Source: JACVRW01 sp963771715
GTDB taxonomy: Bacteria; Actinomycetota; Thermoleophilia; Solirubrobacterales; Thermoleophilaceae
Assembly: GCA_963771715.1 (NCBI GenBank)
Contig: CAVYUQ010000004.1
Coordinates: forward strand, 51,218-115,217
Direction: 5' to 3'
DNA: 64,000 bases
Position 1 is the first letter of the stretch. Every line of letters starts with the position of its first letter. Below the pieces are notes generated by a model, which was given only the letters and a program-made list of their open reading frames with translations, did no database searches and was not told the origin of the DNA. A program made the translations under genes and the position numbers. This document shows positions 43,512-52,594 of this stretch, piece by piece.

Positions 43512-44239
43512 GCCAGCCCGCGGGAGCGCCCCAGCAGCTCGTCGTCGCGGACGGCGCGCAGGTGCCGCGCGGGAGTGCCCGCCACCACCGTTCGCTCCGG
43601 CACGTCCTCGCGGACCATCGCGGCCGCCCCGACAACCGCCTCGGCGCCGATCTCCAGCGGAGGGAACAGGATGGCGCCGGTGCCGATCCTGCTGGCCCTC
43701 CGTACCAGGATCCCCGGCGAGGTCGCCGTGGCCGGCCTTCGCCCCATCGTGGGGTCGCCCACGAAGGTGACCCTCGGGCTCACGAGCACGTCCTCTTCGA
43801 TCACGGTCCACGGGCCCACGAGCGTGTTGTTCTGGATCCGCGTGCGCGCGCCGACGAAGTTGCTGTGGCTCACGGACGTGCCGCGGCCGATCATCGCGTC
43901 ATCGGAGATCACGGCTCCTTCGCGAACCAGGACGAGGTCGGACAGGTACACGCGCGCGCCGAGACGTGCCCCCGCCACCACAACCGTGTTGCTGCCCACC
44001 CGGCAGCCATCGCCGATGACCGTCGGTTCATCCTCGCGGCGGACCGGCGAGCGGCTGCGTGCGTCGATCTGCTGCGGCCGGCCGAGGATGGCCCCCTGCT
44101 CGAGGGAGACGCCGCGCCCGAGCTCCACCCCGGCGTAGATCGTCACGTGCGGCGCGATCTCCGCATCGTCCGGCACGTCGATTCCCGGTGCGAGGAACAG
44201 GCCCGGCGCCCGGGCCGACGCCACAAGCTCGCTCGTCAC
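43508..44239 (-). CDS. left-handed beta-helix (hexapeptide repeat) acyltransferase
   Basis: 243 residues. Multiple hexapeptide turns: PHVTIYAGVELGRGVSLEQG, VIGDGCRVGSNTVVVAGARL, GTSVSHSNFVGARTRIQNNT, GTGAILFPPLEIGAEAVVGA and VPERTVVAGTPARHLR, the usual ending of sugar O- or N-acetyltransferases. GTG 44239 forms GTGA with the upstream sulfotransferase-GT4 stop. It likely acetylates a sugar of the same glycan. Confidence 0.85.
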   Translation of the reverse strand: MTSELVASARAPGLFLAPGIDVPDDAEIAPHVTIYAGVELGRGVSLEQGAILGRPQQIDARSRSPVRREDEPTVIGDGCRVGSNTVVVAGARLGARVYLSDLVLVREGAVISDDAMIGRGTSVSHSNFVGARTRIQNNTLVGPWTVIEEDVLVSPRVTFVGDPTMGRRPATATSPGILVRRASRIGTGAILFPPLEIGAEAVVGAAAMVREDVPERTVVAGTPARHLRAVRDDELLGRSRGLA

Positions 44240-46374
44240 GCGCGCCTCCGAAGCCTGTCCACAGCATGCCCGACCGTGAGACCCACCCGCGCTCGTTTCG
44301 TGCCGAGCAGGTACTCGGCGTCGCCGAGCCGGCGCTCGGCCGAGTCGGCGCGCTCCTCCGCCTGCGCCACGCGCTCCTCCGCGTGCGCCACGCGCTCCTC
44401 CGCCTGTGCGGCGCGCTCGTCCGCCTGCGCGGCATGAGCCTCGGCCGCGCTCATCCGGCCCCAGAATTCGGCGATGCGCAACTCCGTGCGGCCGCTGGCG
44501 CGGGCGAGTCGTGCGAGCTCGGCGACCACGTCGGCCCGGTCCGGCTCGCGCAGGTGCGGGCCGCGAAGGACGGCCACGAGCTCGATCGCGTGGTGCCGGG
44601 CTCCGTGCTGAGACCGGACCAGCTCGTTGTTCCAGATTCCCATCTCGGGGGTGTAGGCGGCGAGGTCGGCGGCGAGGTCGGCGCCCCGGCGCGGGGAGAC
44701 CGTGGCCTGGCCGGCAAAGTGGTCCGCCTCGAACGCCGGGTAGGTCTCCGGGGTGACCCAGCCGTCGCCGCCGTACTGGTCGTAGACGTAGACGGCGCAG
44801 CCCGCGCACATCGCCTCGAGCACAACCCGGCCCTTGCCCACCACGATGTCGGCCGCCTCGAAGACCGACTTGGGGTCCACCACCACCTGCGTGGGCGTCC
44901 CGGCCTGAGTGCATTCGACCCCGGCGCTCCCCCACGCATCGAGGAGCAGGCGGCGGCGCGGACCCTGGAGGTAGTTGCTCAGAATCAACGCCGTGCGCGG
45001 TCGCTCGGGCAGCGTCTTGGGGTAGACCGACGCGTCCGTGTCGATCGGCTCCCGCAGCCGCACGATCGGCGCCTCGAGCGGCATCGCGCGCGCACGCGCC
45101 GCCAGCCGGTCGGAGCACGCCACGACCGCGTCGACCACGCCGGGAACGAGCGGCGGCAGCTGAAGATCCCACCCGTCCGCGTGCACGACGTAGACCCGGC
45201 GGGCGTCCGGGTATCGCTCGGCGAGCGTCGCCGCCATCGGCAGGTCGTGGGCGATGACCGCGTCGCAGCCGCCAGGTAGCTCGTCCATCCTCGCAACCCG
45301 GATTCCGCGCCCTCGCGCGACATCCGCGGCGATGCCGAAGTCCTCCGCGGCAAGCGTCACGTCGTGCCCCAGGCGGTCGAGCTCCCGGGCCACAGTGAGG
45401 GCATAGGTCTCCGTGCCGCCGAGGGCCCCCAGTGACTGCCTGCCGAGCACGACTCGCATCGCCGGGTTTCTAGCAGCGCTGCGTTTCCGGGAGCTCGCAG
45501 CGGCGGAGGGCCGCTCGTAGGCCACGTAGCCCTCCTGCAGGAGGGCGCCGCCGGCAAAGCGCTCGAAGCGTGTGACCTCGTGTTCGCTGAGCGCCTCCCG
45601 CCAGCGGCCGGCGCGGCGGGGGTCAGGCGGCTGGAGCGTGCGGGCCACGATCTCCGTGCCGTCCGGCAGGCGAACGACGCCGTCGGGGCCGATCTCGGCG
45701 CTGCGCAGCTCCGCGAGCCGCTCGGCGGCGCGCTCGTGGGCCTGCAGCATCGCCTGGTCGAAGCACAGCTCGAGGAAATCGCAGAGCTCCCGCAGCACGG
45801 CCTCGGGCTCGGCGACCAGGCGCTCGTAGCGGATCTCGGCGTAGTGCGGGACGCGCGCGGCCGCTCGGCGGACCCGCCAGAGGGTGTCGCGCCACTCGGC
45901 CGCGATGGCCGCGATCCCTCCATCGCCGGGCGCGAAGGAAAGGCCCCGCAGCGAGGCGGCCACATCGCGCCCGTCGCGAACGATGTGGATGAAGTGCGCC
46001 TCCGGGAGGGTCCGCGCGAGGACCTCCATGCGGGTGCTGTGGCCAGGCGTCTTGTCGCCGTAGCGATCCTTTCCATGCGCCGCCGCATAGAGGCGGTAGC
46101 AGGCGCGTAGCCCGGCACCCAGGTCGAAGCGCGGTTGCTCGCGGAACGCTGACGCGAGCGCGTCGCGCTCGACGTGCAGATCGGGCCACGTCGGCAGCTC
46201 CGTGATCGCGTCGGACAGGGCCGCTGGCGTGACCGCCCTGCCGTCGAAGCGTGCGGCCAGTTCCCCGAACCCGGTCTCCGGCGGGATCGCGAGCTCCGGG
46301 TGTGCGTCGAGCTGTAGGCGCAGAAGCGTGGTGCCGGAGCGCGGGACGCCGACGATGAACGGGGCTGGCGGCAT
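44236..46374 (-). CDS. sulfotransferase-GT4 glycosyltransferase fusion with heptad-repeat tail
   Basis: 712 residues in one open frame. Residues 1-~295 are a sulfotransferase: FIVGVPRSGTTLLRLQLDAH and AHFIHIVRDGRDVAASLRGL. From M306 a GT4 domain begins, MRVVLGRQSLGALGGTETYA, with VVGKGRVVLEAMCAGCAVYV at the donor site. The tail (~620-690) is an AEERVA(H/Q) heptad repeat. At the junction (45450-45480) a one-base shift would give a TAG stop just before the GT4 ATG, preceded by TAGAAA-N7, so the fusion may be an indel artefact. It leads a leftward operon with the acyltransferase and oxygenase. ATG 46374. Confidence 0.78.
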   Translation of the reverse strand: MPPAPFIVGVPRSGTTLLRLQLDAHPELAIPPETGFGELAARFDGRAVTPAALSDAITELPTWPDLHVERDALASAFREQPRFDLGAGLRACYRLYAAAHGKDRYGDKTPGHSTRMEVLARTLPEAHFIHIVRDGRDVAASLRGLSFAPGDGGIAAIAAEWRDTLWRVRRAAARVPHYAEIRYERLVAEPEAVLRELCDFLELCFDQAMLQAHERAAERLAELRSAEIGPDGVVRLPDGTEIVARTLQPPDPRRAGRWREALSEHEVTRFERFAGGALLQEGYVAYERPSAAASSRKRSAARNPAMRVVLGRQSLGALGGTETYALTVARELDRLGHDVTLAAEDFGIAADVARGRGIRVARMDELPGGCDAVIAHDLPMAATLAERYPDARRVYVVHADGWDLQLPPLVPGVVDAVVACSDRLAARARAMPLEAPIVRLREPIDTDASVYPKTLPERPRTALILSNYLQGPRRRLLLDAWGSAGVECTQAGTPTQVVVDPKSVFEAADIVVGKGRVVLEAMCAGCAVYVYDQYGGDGWVTPETYPAFEADHFAGQATVSPRRGADLAADLAAYTPEMGIWNNELVRSQHGARHHAIELVAVLRGPHLREPDRADVVAELARLARASGRTELRIAEFWGRMSAAEAHAAQADERAAQAEERVAHAEERVAQAEERADSAERRLGDAEYLLGTKRARVGLTVGHAVDRLRRRA
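44350..44433 (-). repeat. 21-bp tandem repeats, four copies
   Basis: GCGCTCCTCCGCCTGCGCCAC and near-copies at 44350, 44371, 44392 and 44413. They encode the seven-residue coiled-coil units AEERVA(H/Q) of the fusion protein tail, and copy number could vary. Confidence 0.85.
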
Positions 46375-46405
46375 CTGCGGAGCATCAGGCTAGCGTTGGG
46401 GCCCA

Positions 46406-48253
46406 GTGCCGGAACGCTCGGACATCCGCAACGTCGCGATCATCGCGCACGTCGACCACGGGAAGACCACACTGGTCGACGCCATGCTGCGCCAGTCCGG
46501 GGTGTTCTCCGCCCACGAGGCCGAGGCGCTCACCGACCTGGTCATGGACTCGATGGACCAGGAGCGCGAGCGCGGCATCACGATCCTGGCCAAGAACGCC
46601 GCCGTGCGCTACGGCGACGTGAAGCTCAACCTCGTCGACACGCCGGGCCACGCGGACTTCGGCGGCGAGGTCGAGCGCGGTCTCACGATGGTCGACGGCG
46701 TGATGCTGCTGGTCGACGCCTCGGAGGGGCCGCTCCCGCAGACGCGCTTCGTGCTGCGAAAGGCGCTCGAGGCCGGCCTGCCGGTGGTGCTCGTCGTGAA
46801 CAAGGTGGACCGCCCGGACGCGCGCATCGCCGAGGTGGTGGACGAGGTCTACGAGCTGTTCCTCGACCTCGACGCGAACGAGGAGCAGATCGAGTTCCCG
46901 ATCGTCTATACGAACGCGAAGGCCGGCTGGGCATCGACCGAGGAGGGCGTCGAGGGCACCGACCTTCGTCCGCTGCTCGACCTACTCGTCGAGCGCATCC
47001 CCGCGCCGAGCTACGAGGAGTCGCATCCGCTCCAGGCGCGCGTCACGAACCTCGACGCCGACCCGTACGTCGGGCGGCTGGCGCTCTGCCGCGTGCACCA
47101 CGGCTCGATCCGCAAGGGCCAGCAGGTGGCGTGGATCAGGCGCGACGGCACGGTCGAGAACGTGGGGATCGCCGAGCTGTACGTGAACGAGGGGCTGGCG
47201 CGCGTGCCCGCCGACGAGGCCGGTCCGGGCGAGATCATGGCGCTCGCCGGCATCCCCGAGATCACGATCGGCGAGACGATCGCCGATCCCGCCGACCCGC
47301 GTCCCCTGCCGCTGATCGCGATCGACGAGCCCGCCCTCGGCGTGACGATCGGGATCAACACCTCGCCGCTCGCGGGCCAGTCGGGCTCCCGGCTGACCGC
47401 GCGGATGGTGCAGGACCGGCTCGAGCGGGAGCTCGTGGGGAACGTGGCGATCCGGGTGGTCGACAGCGACCGCCGCGACACCTGGGAGGTGCAGGGCCGC
47501 GGCGAGCTGCAGCTCGCGGTGCTGGTCGAGACGATGCGGCGCGAGGGCTTCGAGCTGACGGTCGGGAAGCCGCAGGTGGTCACGCGCGAGCTGGACGGCA
47601 AGCTGCACGAGCCGATCGAGCGGCTCTCCATCGACGTGCCGGAGGACTTCCTCGGCGTGGTCACCCAGATGCTCGCCCTGCGCAAGGGGCGAATGGAGAA
47701 CATGGTGAACCACGGCACCGGCTGGGTGCGGCTCGAGTTCCTCGTCCCGACGCGCGGGCTGATCGGCTTCCGCACCGAGTTCCTCACCGAGACGCGCGGC
47801 TCCGGGATCCTGCACTCGGTCTTCGAGCGCTACGAGCCCTGGCAGGGCGAGATCCGCACGCGACCGACCGGCTCGCTCGTGGCCGACCGCCGCGGGCCCA
47901 CCGCCACATTCGCGCTGCTGAAGCTCCAGGAGCGCGGGCAGCTGTTCGTGGGGCCGGGCGAGGAGGTCTACGAGGGGATGGTCGTGGGCGAGAACGCCCG
48001 CGCCGACGACCTCGACGTGAACGCGGTGCGCGAGAAGAAGCAGACGAACATGCGCGCGTCCGGCTCCGACGAGACCGTGAAGCTCGTCCCCCACCACCAG
48101 CTCTCGCTCGACCAGGCGCTCGAGTTCATCCGCGAGGACGAGTGCGTTGAGGTGACCCCCGCCGTGATCCGCCTGCGCAAGCTCGTGCTCGACCCGGTCG
48201 AGCGCCAGAAGGCGGCGCGGGCTCGCAAGCGCGTGCCCGAGCCTGCGGCCTGA
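46406..48253 (+). CDS. typA: TypA/BipA ribosome-binding GTPase
   Basis: 615 residues, full length. G1 AHVDHGKTTLVDAML, G2 ERERGITI, G3 DTPGHADFGGEVERG, G4 VVNKVDRPDAR; EF-G-like domains III and V and the TypA-specific C-terminal domain (MENMVNHGTGWVRLEFLVPT; VRLRKLVLDP-type ending). A translational GTPase for stress and low-temperature growth. GTG 46406 lies nine bases after TAGCGT (46391-46396), so near-leaderless. The 3' end overlaps the antisense SDR gene by 128 bases. Confidence 0.95.
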   Translation: MPERSDIRNVAIIAHVDHGKTTLVDAMLRQSGVFSAHEAEALTDLVMDSMDQERERGITILAKNAAVRYGDVKLNLVDTPGHADFGGEVERGLTMVDGVMLLVDASEGPLPQTRFVLRKALEAGLPVVLVVNKVDRPDARIAEVVDEVYELFLDLDANEEQIEFPIVYTNAKAGWASTEEGVEGTDLRPLLDLLVERIPAPSYEESHPLQARVTNLDADPYVGRLALCRVHHGSIRKGQQVAWIRRDGTVENVGIAELYVNEGLARVPADEAGPGEIMALAGIPEITIGETIADPADPRPLPLIAIDEPALGVTIGINTSPLAGQSGSRLTARMVQDRLERELVGNVAIRVVDSDRRDTWEVQGRGELQLAVLVETMRREGFELTVGKPQVVTRELDGKLHEPIERLSIDVPEDFLGVVTQMLALRKGRMENMVNHGTGWVRLEFLVPTRGLIGFRTEFLTETRGSGILHSVFERYEPWQGEIRTRPTGSLVADRRGPTATFALLKLQERGQLFVGPGEEVYEGMVVGENARADDLDVNAVREKKQTNMRASGSDETVKLVPHHQLSLDQALEFIREDECVEVTPAVIRLRKLVLDPVERQKAARARKRVPEPAA

Positions 48254-48965
48254 GCGGCACCCAGCGGTCGCCGGCGGGCGTGAGCATCAGCTCGTGCGTG
48301 TACGCGCGCGGCTGCTGCGAGGCGAGGTACTCCACCGCCTCGGCGATCAGGCGCATGTCGGCGAGCGAGTTCTCCGGCGCGTCGCGCGTGTAGTCGGCCG
48401 TCTTGGGCGACTCGATCGTGGCGTCCACGATCAGCAGCGCCACGTGGATGCCCTCCTCGCGCAGCTCCTGCGCGGCGGCGTGCGTCATCGCGCGGGTGGC
48501 CTGCGCGCCCGCGGACCAGAGGCCACGTCCCGGCATCGCCCTGCGCGCCGAGCCGCCGGTGACCTGAATCAGGGTGCCGCCGCCGGACTCGCGCAGCGCG
48601 CGGATGCCCGTCGAGAGGAACACGAACGACTGCTCGGCCACGGCCGCCGCCCAGCCCCGGAAGCCGTCGAGCGTGGCCTCTCCGATCGGCCCGCCGCCGA
48701 AGCCCTTGCCGTCGTCCGGCGGCCGGCTGGCGCTCACGGCGTTCACGATCAGGCTCGGCGGTCCGAGCTCCTCGCGCACACGCGCGAGCGCCGACCCGAG
48801 GGCGTCGGCGTCGCTGGCGTCCGCCGCGATCCCGAGCGCGCCGCGCTCGCGCACGGACGCCGCGGTCTCCTCGCTGCGCGCGATGGCGGCGCCGCGCCAG
48901 CCGTTCGCCTGGAGGTGGTCGATCATCGCGCCGCCGAGGTTGCGCGCGCCGAGGATCACCGCCAC
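48126..48965 (-). CDS. short-chain dehydrogenase/reductase family protein
   Basis: 279 residues. N-terminal Rossmann fold MAVILGARNLGGAMIDHLQ (G-x3-G-x-G-like), LIVNAVSASRPPDDGKGFGG instead of the usual NAG, and VFLSTGIRALRESGGGTLIQ. The catalytic Y-x3-K is not apparent (region GLWSAGAQATRAMTHAAAQE), so it may be an atypical or non-catalytic SDR. The conserved part ends near residue 235 (LMLTPAGDRWVP). The remaining ~44 residues overlap typA and may be spurious. GTG 48965. Confidence 0.68.
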   Translation of the reverse strand: MAVILGARNLGGAMIDHLQANGWRGAAIARSEETAASVRERGALGIAADASDADALGSALARVREELGPPSLIVNAVSASRPPDDGKGFGGGPIGEATLDGFRGWAAAVAEQSFVFLSTGIRALRESGGGTLIQVTGGSARRAMPGRGLWSAGAQATRAMTHAAAQELREEGIHVALLIVDATIESPKTADYTRDAPENSLADMRLIAEAVEYLASQQPRAYTHELMLTPAGDRWVPLRPQARARACEPAPPSGARPGRARACAGGSRRGSPQRTRPRG

Positions 48966-48977
48966 GCGCTCGCCGCG

Positions 48978-49145
48978 TCACAGCAGCCACACGATGATCA
49001 GGATGATCAGCGCGATCCCGACGCCGACGCCCGTAATGCTGACCGGAGCCCGGTTCTCGGCCCAGAAGCCGGGGTTCGCGCGCGAGCGCTCGTGGTGGCC
49101 CTCAGGCGGGGTTCCGGTCCAGTCGTCGTCGTCCCACGAGCTCAT
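48978..49145 (-). CDS. small single-pass membrane protein, 55 residues
   Basis: ATG 49145 to TGA 48978. Hydrophilic Asp/Trp-rich N-terminus (MSSWDDDDWTGTPPEGHHER) and a C-terminal helix VGVGIALIILIIVWLL. TACCTT ends seven bases before the ATG on the complement (49158-49153). It stops 12 bases before the SDR start, so both may be co-transcribed. Function unknown. Confidence 0.6.
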   Translation of the reverse strand: MSSWDDDDWTGTPPEGHHERSRANPGFWAENRAPVSITGVGVGIALIILIIVWLL

Positions 49146-49146
49146 G

Positions 49147-49170
49147 GTTCGCAAGGTACCGATTGGGTAC
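49147..49170 (+). promoter_or_regulatory. SigB/SigF-like promoter, second copy
   Basis: GTTCGC (49147-49152), 12 bases, GGGTAC (49165-49170), 38 bases before the ferritin-like gene start. Matches the element at 42020 in both hexamers and spacing. It abuts the ATG of the divergent 55-residue gene. Confidence 0.6.
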
Positions 49171-49208
49171 GCAACGGGTTCGTAACCAAAAGGGAGGCAT
49201 CAAGACAA

Positions 49209-50066
49209 ATGGCGGAACCGAACGCCAGGGACACGAAGTTGATCCAGTACCTCAACGAGGCGTACGGCAAGGAGAGGGAACTCGAGACCGCGCTCGAGGC
49301 CCACATCGCCATGACAACGCGGCCGCCGTACAAGAAGCGCCTCCGTGAGCATCTGAAGGAGACCAAGGGACATGCGCGGCAGCTGAAGACGCGCATCCGC
49401 GAGCTCGGCGGCAAGGCCGAGGCGGGACCGGTCACGTCAGGCCCGACGCCGGTCGTGGAAGCGGCCTCGACGCTCACCTCCGTGGCCAGCAAGGCCGTGG
49501 CGGCCGCGCAGGGCCCGCTGCACGCGATCCGCGGCACGGGCGAGTCCGAGCGGATGCTGAAGAACGCGAAGTCCGAGTACCACAACGAGTTCGAGGAGAT
49601 CGCGACCTACACGGGCATCGAGGCGCTCGCCGACGCCGTGAACGACAAGGACACGGCGAAGCTCGCCCGCGGCATCCGCCGCGAGGAGGAGCGGATGGCC
49701 AAGTTCCTCGAGAAGCAGATCCCGCAGCTTGCGAAGGCGGTGGCGAAGGAGGAGATCCCGGCCGCCGAGCGTCGTAACGGCACGTCGCGGTCAAGCTCGC
49801 GGCGCTCCACGTCGAGGAGCTCGCGCAGCTCGTCGAACGGCTCGAGCCGCTCGTCGAGCAAACCGCGCAGCTCCCGCTCGACGGCGAAGCGCTCGACCTC
49901 GGCGTCGAGCCGCTCCGGCTCGACGGCGAAGAAGCGCTCCACCTCGGCATCGAGCCGCTCGGGATCGACCCGGGGCAGCAGCTCGAAGCGCTCCGGATCG
50001 ACGGCGAAGCGCTCCGGATCGGCGTCGAGCCGGCCGCGCTCCTCGTCGAGGTCGCGCTCCAAGTAG
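49209..50066 (+). CDS. YciE-like ferritin-like protein with Ser/Arg-rich tail
   Basis: 285 residues. Residues 1-~185 form the helical DUF892-type domain (IQYLNEAYGKERELETALEA; KSEYHNEFEEIATYTGIEAL; RREEERMAKFLEKQIPQLAK). The last ~95 residues are almost only Ser, Arg, Lys, Thr, Gly and Ala in repeats such as STAKRSTSASSRSGSTAKK, strongly basic. Such tails usually bind DNA or RNA, as in nucleoid-associated proteins. GGGAGG precedes ATG 49209. A perfect GC hairpin follows the stop. Confidence 0.82.
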   Translation: MAEPNARDTKLIQYLNEAYGKERELETALEAHIAMTTRPPYKKRLREHLKETKGHARQLKTRIRELGGKAEAGPVTSGPTPVVEAASTLTSVASKAVAAAQGPLHAIRGTGESERMLKNAKSEYHNEFEEIATYTGIEALADAVNDKDTAKLARGIRREEERMAKFLEKQIPQLAKAVAKEEIPAAERRNGTSRSSSRRSTSRSSRSSSNGSSRSSSKPRSSRSTAKRSTSASSRSGSTAKKRSTSASSRSGSTRGSSSKRSGSTAKRSGSASSRPRSSSRSRSK

Positions 50067-50079
50067 GCAAGCAGGCTCG

Positions 50080-50108
50080 GCCCGCCCGCCCTGACCCGGC
50101 GGGCGGGC
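50080..50108 (+). terminator. GC-rich terminator hairpin
   Basis: GCCCGCCCGCC (50080-50090) and GGCGGGCGGGC (50098-50108) form an 11-bp perfect stem with a seven-base loop, followed by TTAGTC. The -10 of the next gene (50110-50115) touches the hairpin base. Confidence 0.75.
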
Positions 50109-50123
50109 TTAGTCTTCACGCGC

Positions 50124-50606
50124 ATGGACGCTTCGAAGCGGGAGGACACGGGGCGTGAGGAGTCCGAGAAGGAGCGGCTCGATCGCAACCTGGAGCAGCT
50201 GCTCGGCGAGCTGCGCGTCGCGCTGCCGGGCGTTCAGGTGCTGTTCGCGTTCCTGCTCGTGGTGCCGTTCAACCAGCGCTTCGCGGACATCACGAGCTTC
50301 CAGCGCACCGTGTACTTCGTGACCCTTCTGTGCGCGACGGCGGCCTGCGCGTGCCTGATCGCGCCGTCGGCGCACCACCGCATCGAGTTCCGCGCACAGG
50401 ACAAGGAACGGATCGTGATGGGCGGCAACCGGCTCGCGCTCGCCGGCCTGACGCTGCTCGCCACCGCGATGACCGGCGCCATCACGTTCGTCACGGACTT
50501 CCTCTACAGCTCGACCACCACGACGATCGCCGCAGTGCTGGTTGCGGTGCTGTTCGCGGTGCTGTGGTACGCGGTGCCGATCAGGCGTTTGTTCGACAGC
50601 AAGTAG
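50124..50606 (+). CDS. DUF6328-like small membrane protein
   Basis: 160 residues. Acidic/basic N-terminus, then four helices: LPGVQVLFAFLLVVPFNQRF, TVYFVTLLCATAACACLIAP, RLALAGLTLLATAMTGAITF and IAAVLVAVLFAVLWYAVPI. ERLDRNLEQLLGELRVALPGVQ resembles the DUF6328 start. TAGTCT (50110-50115) lies eight bases before ATG 50124, so leaderless expression is likely. Function unknown. Confidence 0.75.
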   Translation: MDASKREDTGREESEKERLDRNLEQLLGELRVALPGVQVLFAFLLVVPFNQRFADITSFQRTVYFVTLLCATAACACLIAPSAHHRIEFRAQDKERIVMGGNRLALAGLTLLATAMTGAITFVTDFLYSSTTTTIAAVLVAVLFAVLWYAVPIRRLFDSK

Positions 50607-50656
50607 CGCCGCCGCGCCGCGGCGCGGCGCGGCGAACGACAGCGCTAAAGGAGAGC

Positions 50657-50703
50657 GACCGTCCTGCCTAGAGCACCTATACGGTGCCTTAAGCAGGACA
50701 GTC
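50657..50703 (-). repeat. 47-nt palindromic element, copy 2 (inverted relative to copy 1)
   Basis: On the complement it begins GACTGTCCTG and ends TAGGCAGGACGGTC, identical to copy 1 over these arms; the centre differs (it contains GGCACC and GGTGC, a second small stem). It lies between convergent genes ending at 50606 and 50733. Confidence 0.7.
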
Positions 50704-50732
50704 GCCGAAAAACCGTCCGGGCGCCGGGCCCC

Positions 50733-51919
50733 TCAGACCGACCCCAGCGCGTCCGTCGGTGCCAGCCGGGCGGCGCGCGTGGCCGGGTAGAGGCCGGCGA
50801 TCGCCCCGATCGCGACGGCCGCGCCCAGCGCGCCCGCCAGCGCTATCGCGGGCACCACCGCCGGCCAGTCCTGGCTCATCGCGTAGCCCGCGGTCACGGC
50901 GGCACCGAGCGCCGCCCCCGCCACGCCTCCGAGCAGCGCCAGCAGCAGCGATTCGGTCAGGAACTGGGCCGAGATGTGGCGTCGGGTCGCGCCGAGCGCC
51001 CGCCGCAGGCCGATCTCCGAACGTCGCTCGAGCACCGAGATCACCATCACGTTCGCGATCCCGACGCCCCCCACGAGCAGAGCCACCGCGCCCAGTCCGA
51101 GGAACAGCGACGTGAACGCGCTCTTTGCCGCCGCGCGGGCCGCGAGCGCGTCGCTCGGGCGGCTCACCTGCACCTCCTCGGGGTGCTCGGGATTCGCCGT
51201 GGGGGCAACCAGCTCGCGAGTCGACTCCACCTCGTCGTCGGCCGCCCGCAGGTAGATCGTGCTCGCAGAGCGGTCCGCGTCGAAGAGACGTTCCGCGACG
51301 GGAAATCCGATCAGCGCCGCGCTGTCGAGGTCGGGGGCGAGCGTCACGTGCGCGAGGATGCCCACGACGGTGAACCAGTGCTTGCCGAGCCAGACGTTCA
51401 CGCCCGGACGCGTGATGCCGAGCTGCCGCGCCGTCGTGGCGCCGAGCACCACGGTCGGATAGGCCGCCGTGGCCCGGTTCAGGAAGCGGCCCCGCCGCAC
51501 GCGCGCGCCGAGCGTCCGCGCCAGCTCGGTGTCCGCGGCGGTCACCGCGATGCCGCCGGTCTCGGCCTCGTCGATCCAGTCGGTGCGCCGCACGGTCTCG
51601 CTCAGCACCTTGACGGCGGCCGCGCCCTCGACGGAGCCCATCCGGCGGATCATCGCCCCGGCGCTCTCGGGCAGCACCGCGTCCTCGCCCCCGAACGTCT
51701 GACCGGGCCCAACCTGGAGGAGATTGGTGCCGAGCCGGTCAAGCGCGGCCATCAGGTCGGCCTTGCTCGACTCGGAAACCCCCAGCACAGCCACCATCGA
51801 CGCGATTCCGATCGCGACCCCGAGCGCCGACAGCCCGGCGCGCAGACGGCGGGCGCGGAGCCCGAAGGAGCCCACGCGCAAAACGTCGGCCGGCAGCAGC
51901 CGGCTCGGTCGCGCAGCCT

Positions 51920-51923
<4 letters not shown>
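50733..51923 (-). CDS. ABC transporter permease, MacB/FtsX type
   Basis: 396 residues. Helix 1 ALGVAIGIASMVAVLGVSES, a large periplasmic domain (~40-270), then three C-terminal helices with VISVLERRSEIGLRRALGAT, the FtsX/MacB cytoplasmic motif, and PTDAL near the end. Part of an efflux pump that passes substrate from the periplasm through the adaptor. Its ATG overlaps the ATPase stop. A GTPase-free mechanotransmission exporter is the expected type. Confidence 0.88.

Positions 51924-52586
<663 letters not shown>

Positions 52587-52594
<8 letters not shown>

Noticed and set aside
44350..44433. Four 21-bp repeats considered as a CRISPR or minisatellite
   Set aside because: No spacers; the repeats are in frame and encode heptads of a coiled coil.
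49800..50060. Low-complexity GC stretch considered as non-coding repeat
   Set aside because: It stays in frame with the ferritin-like gene and ends in a proper stop before a terminator; read as an RS-type tail.
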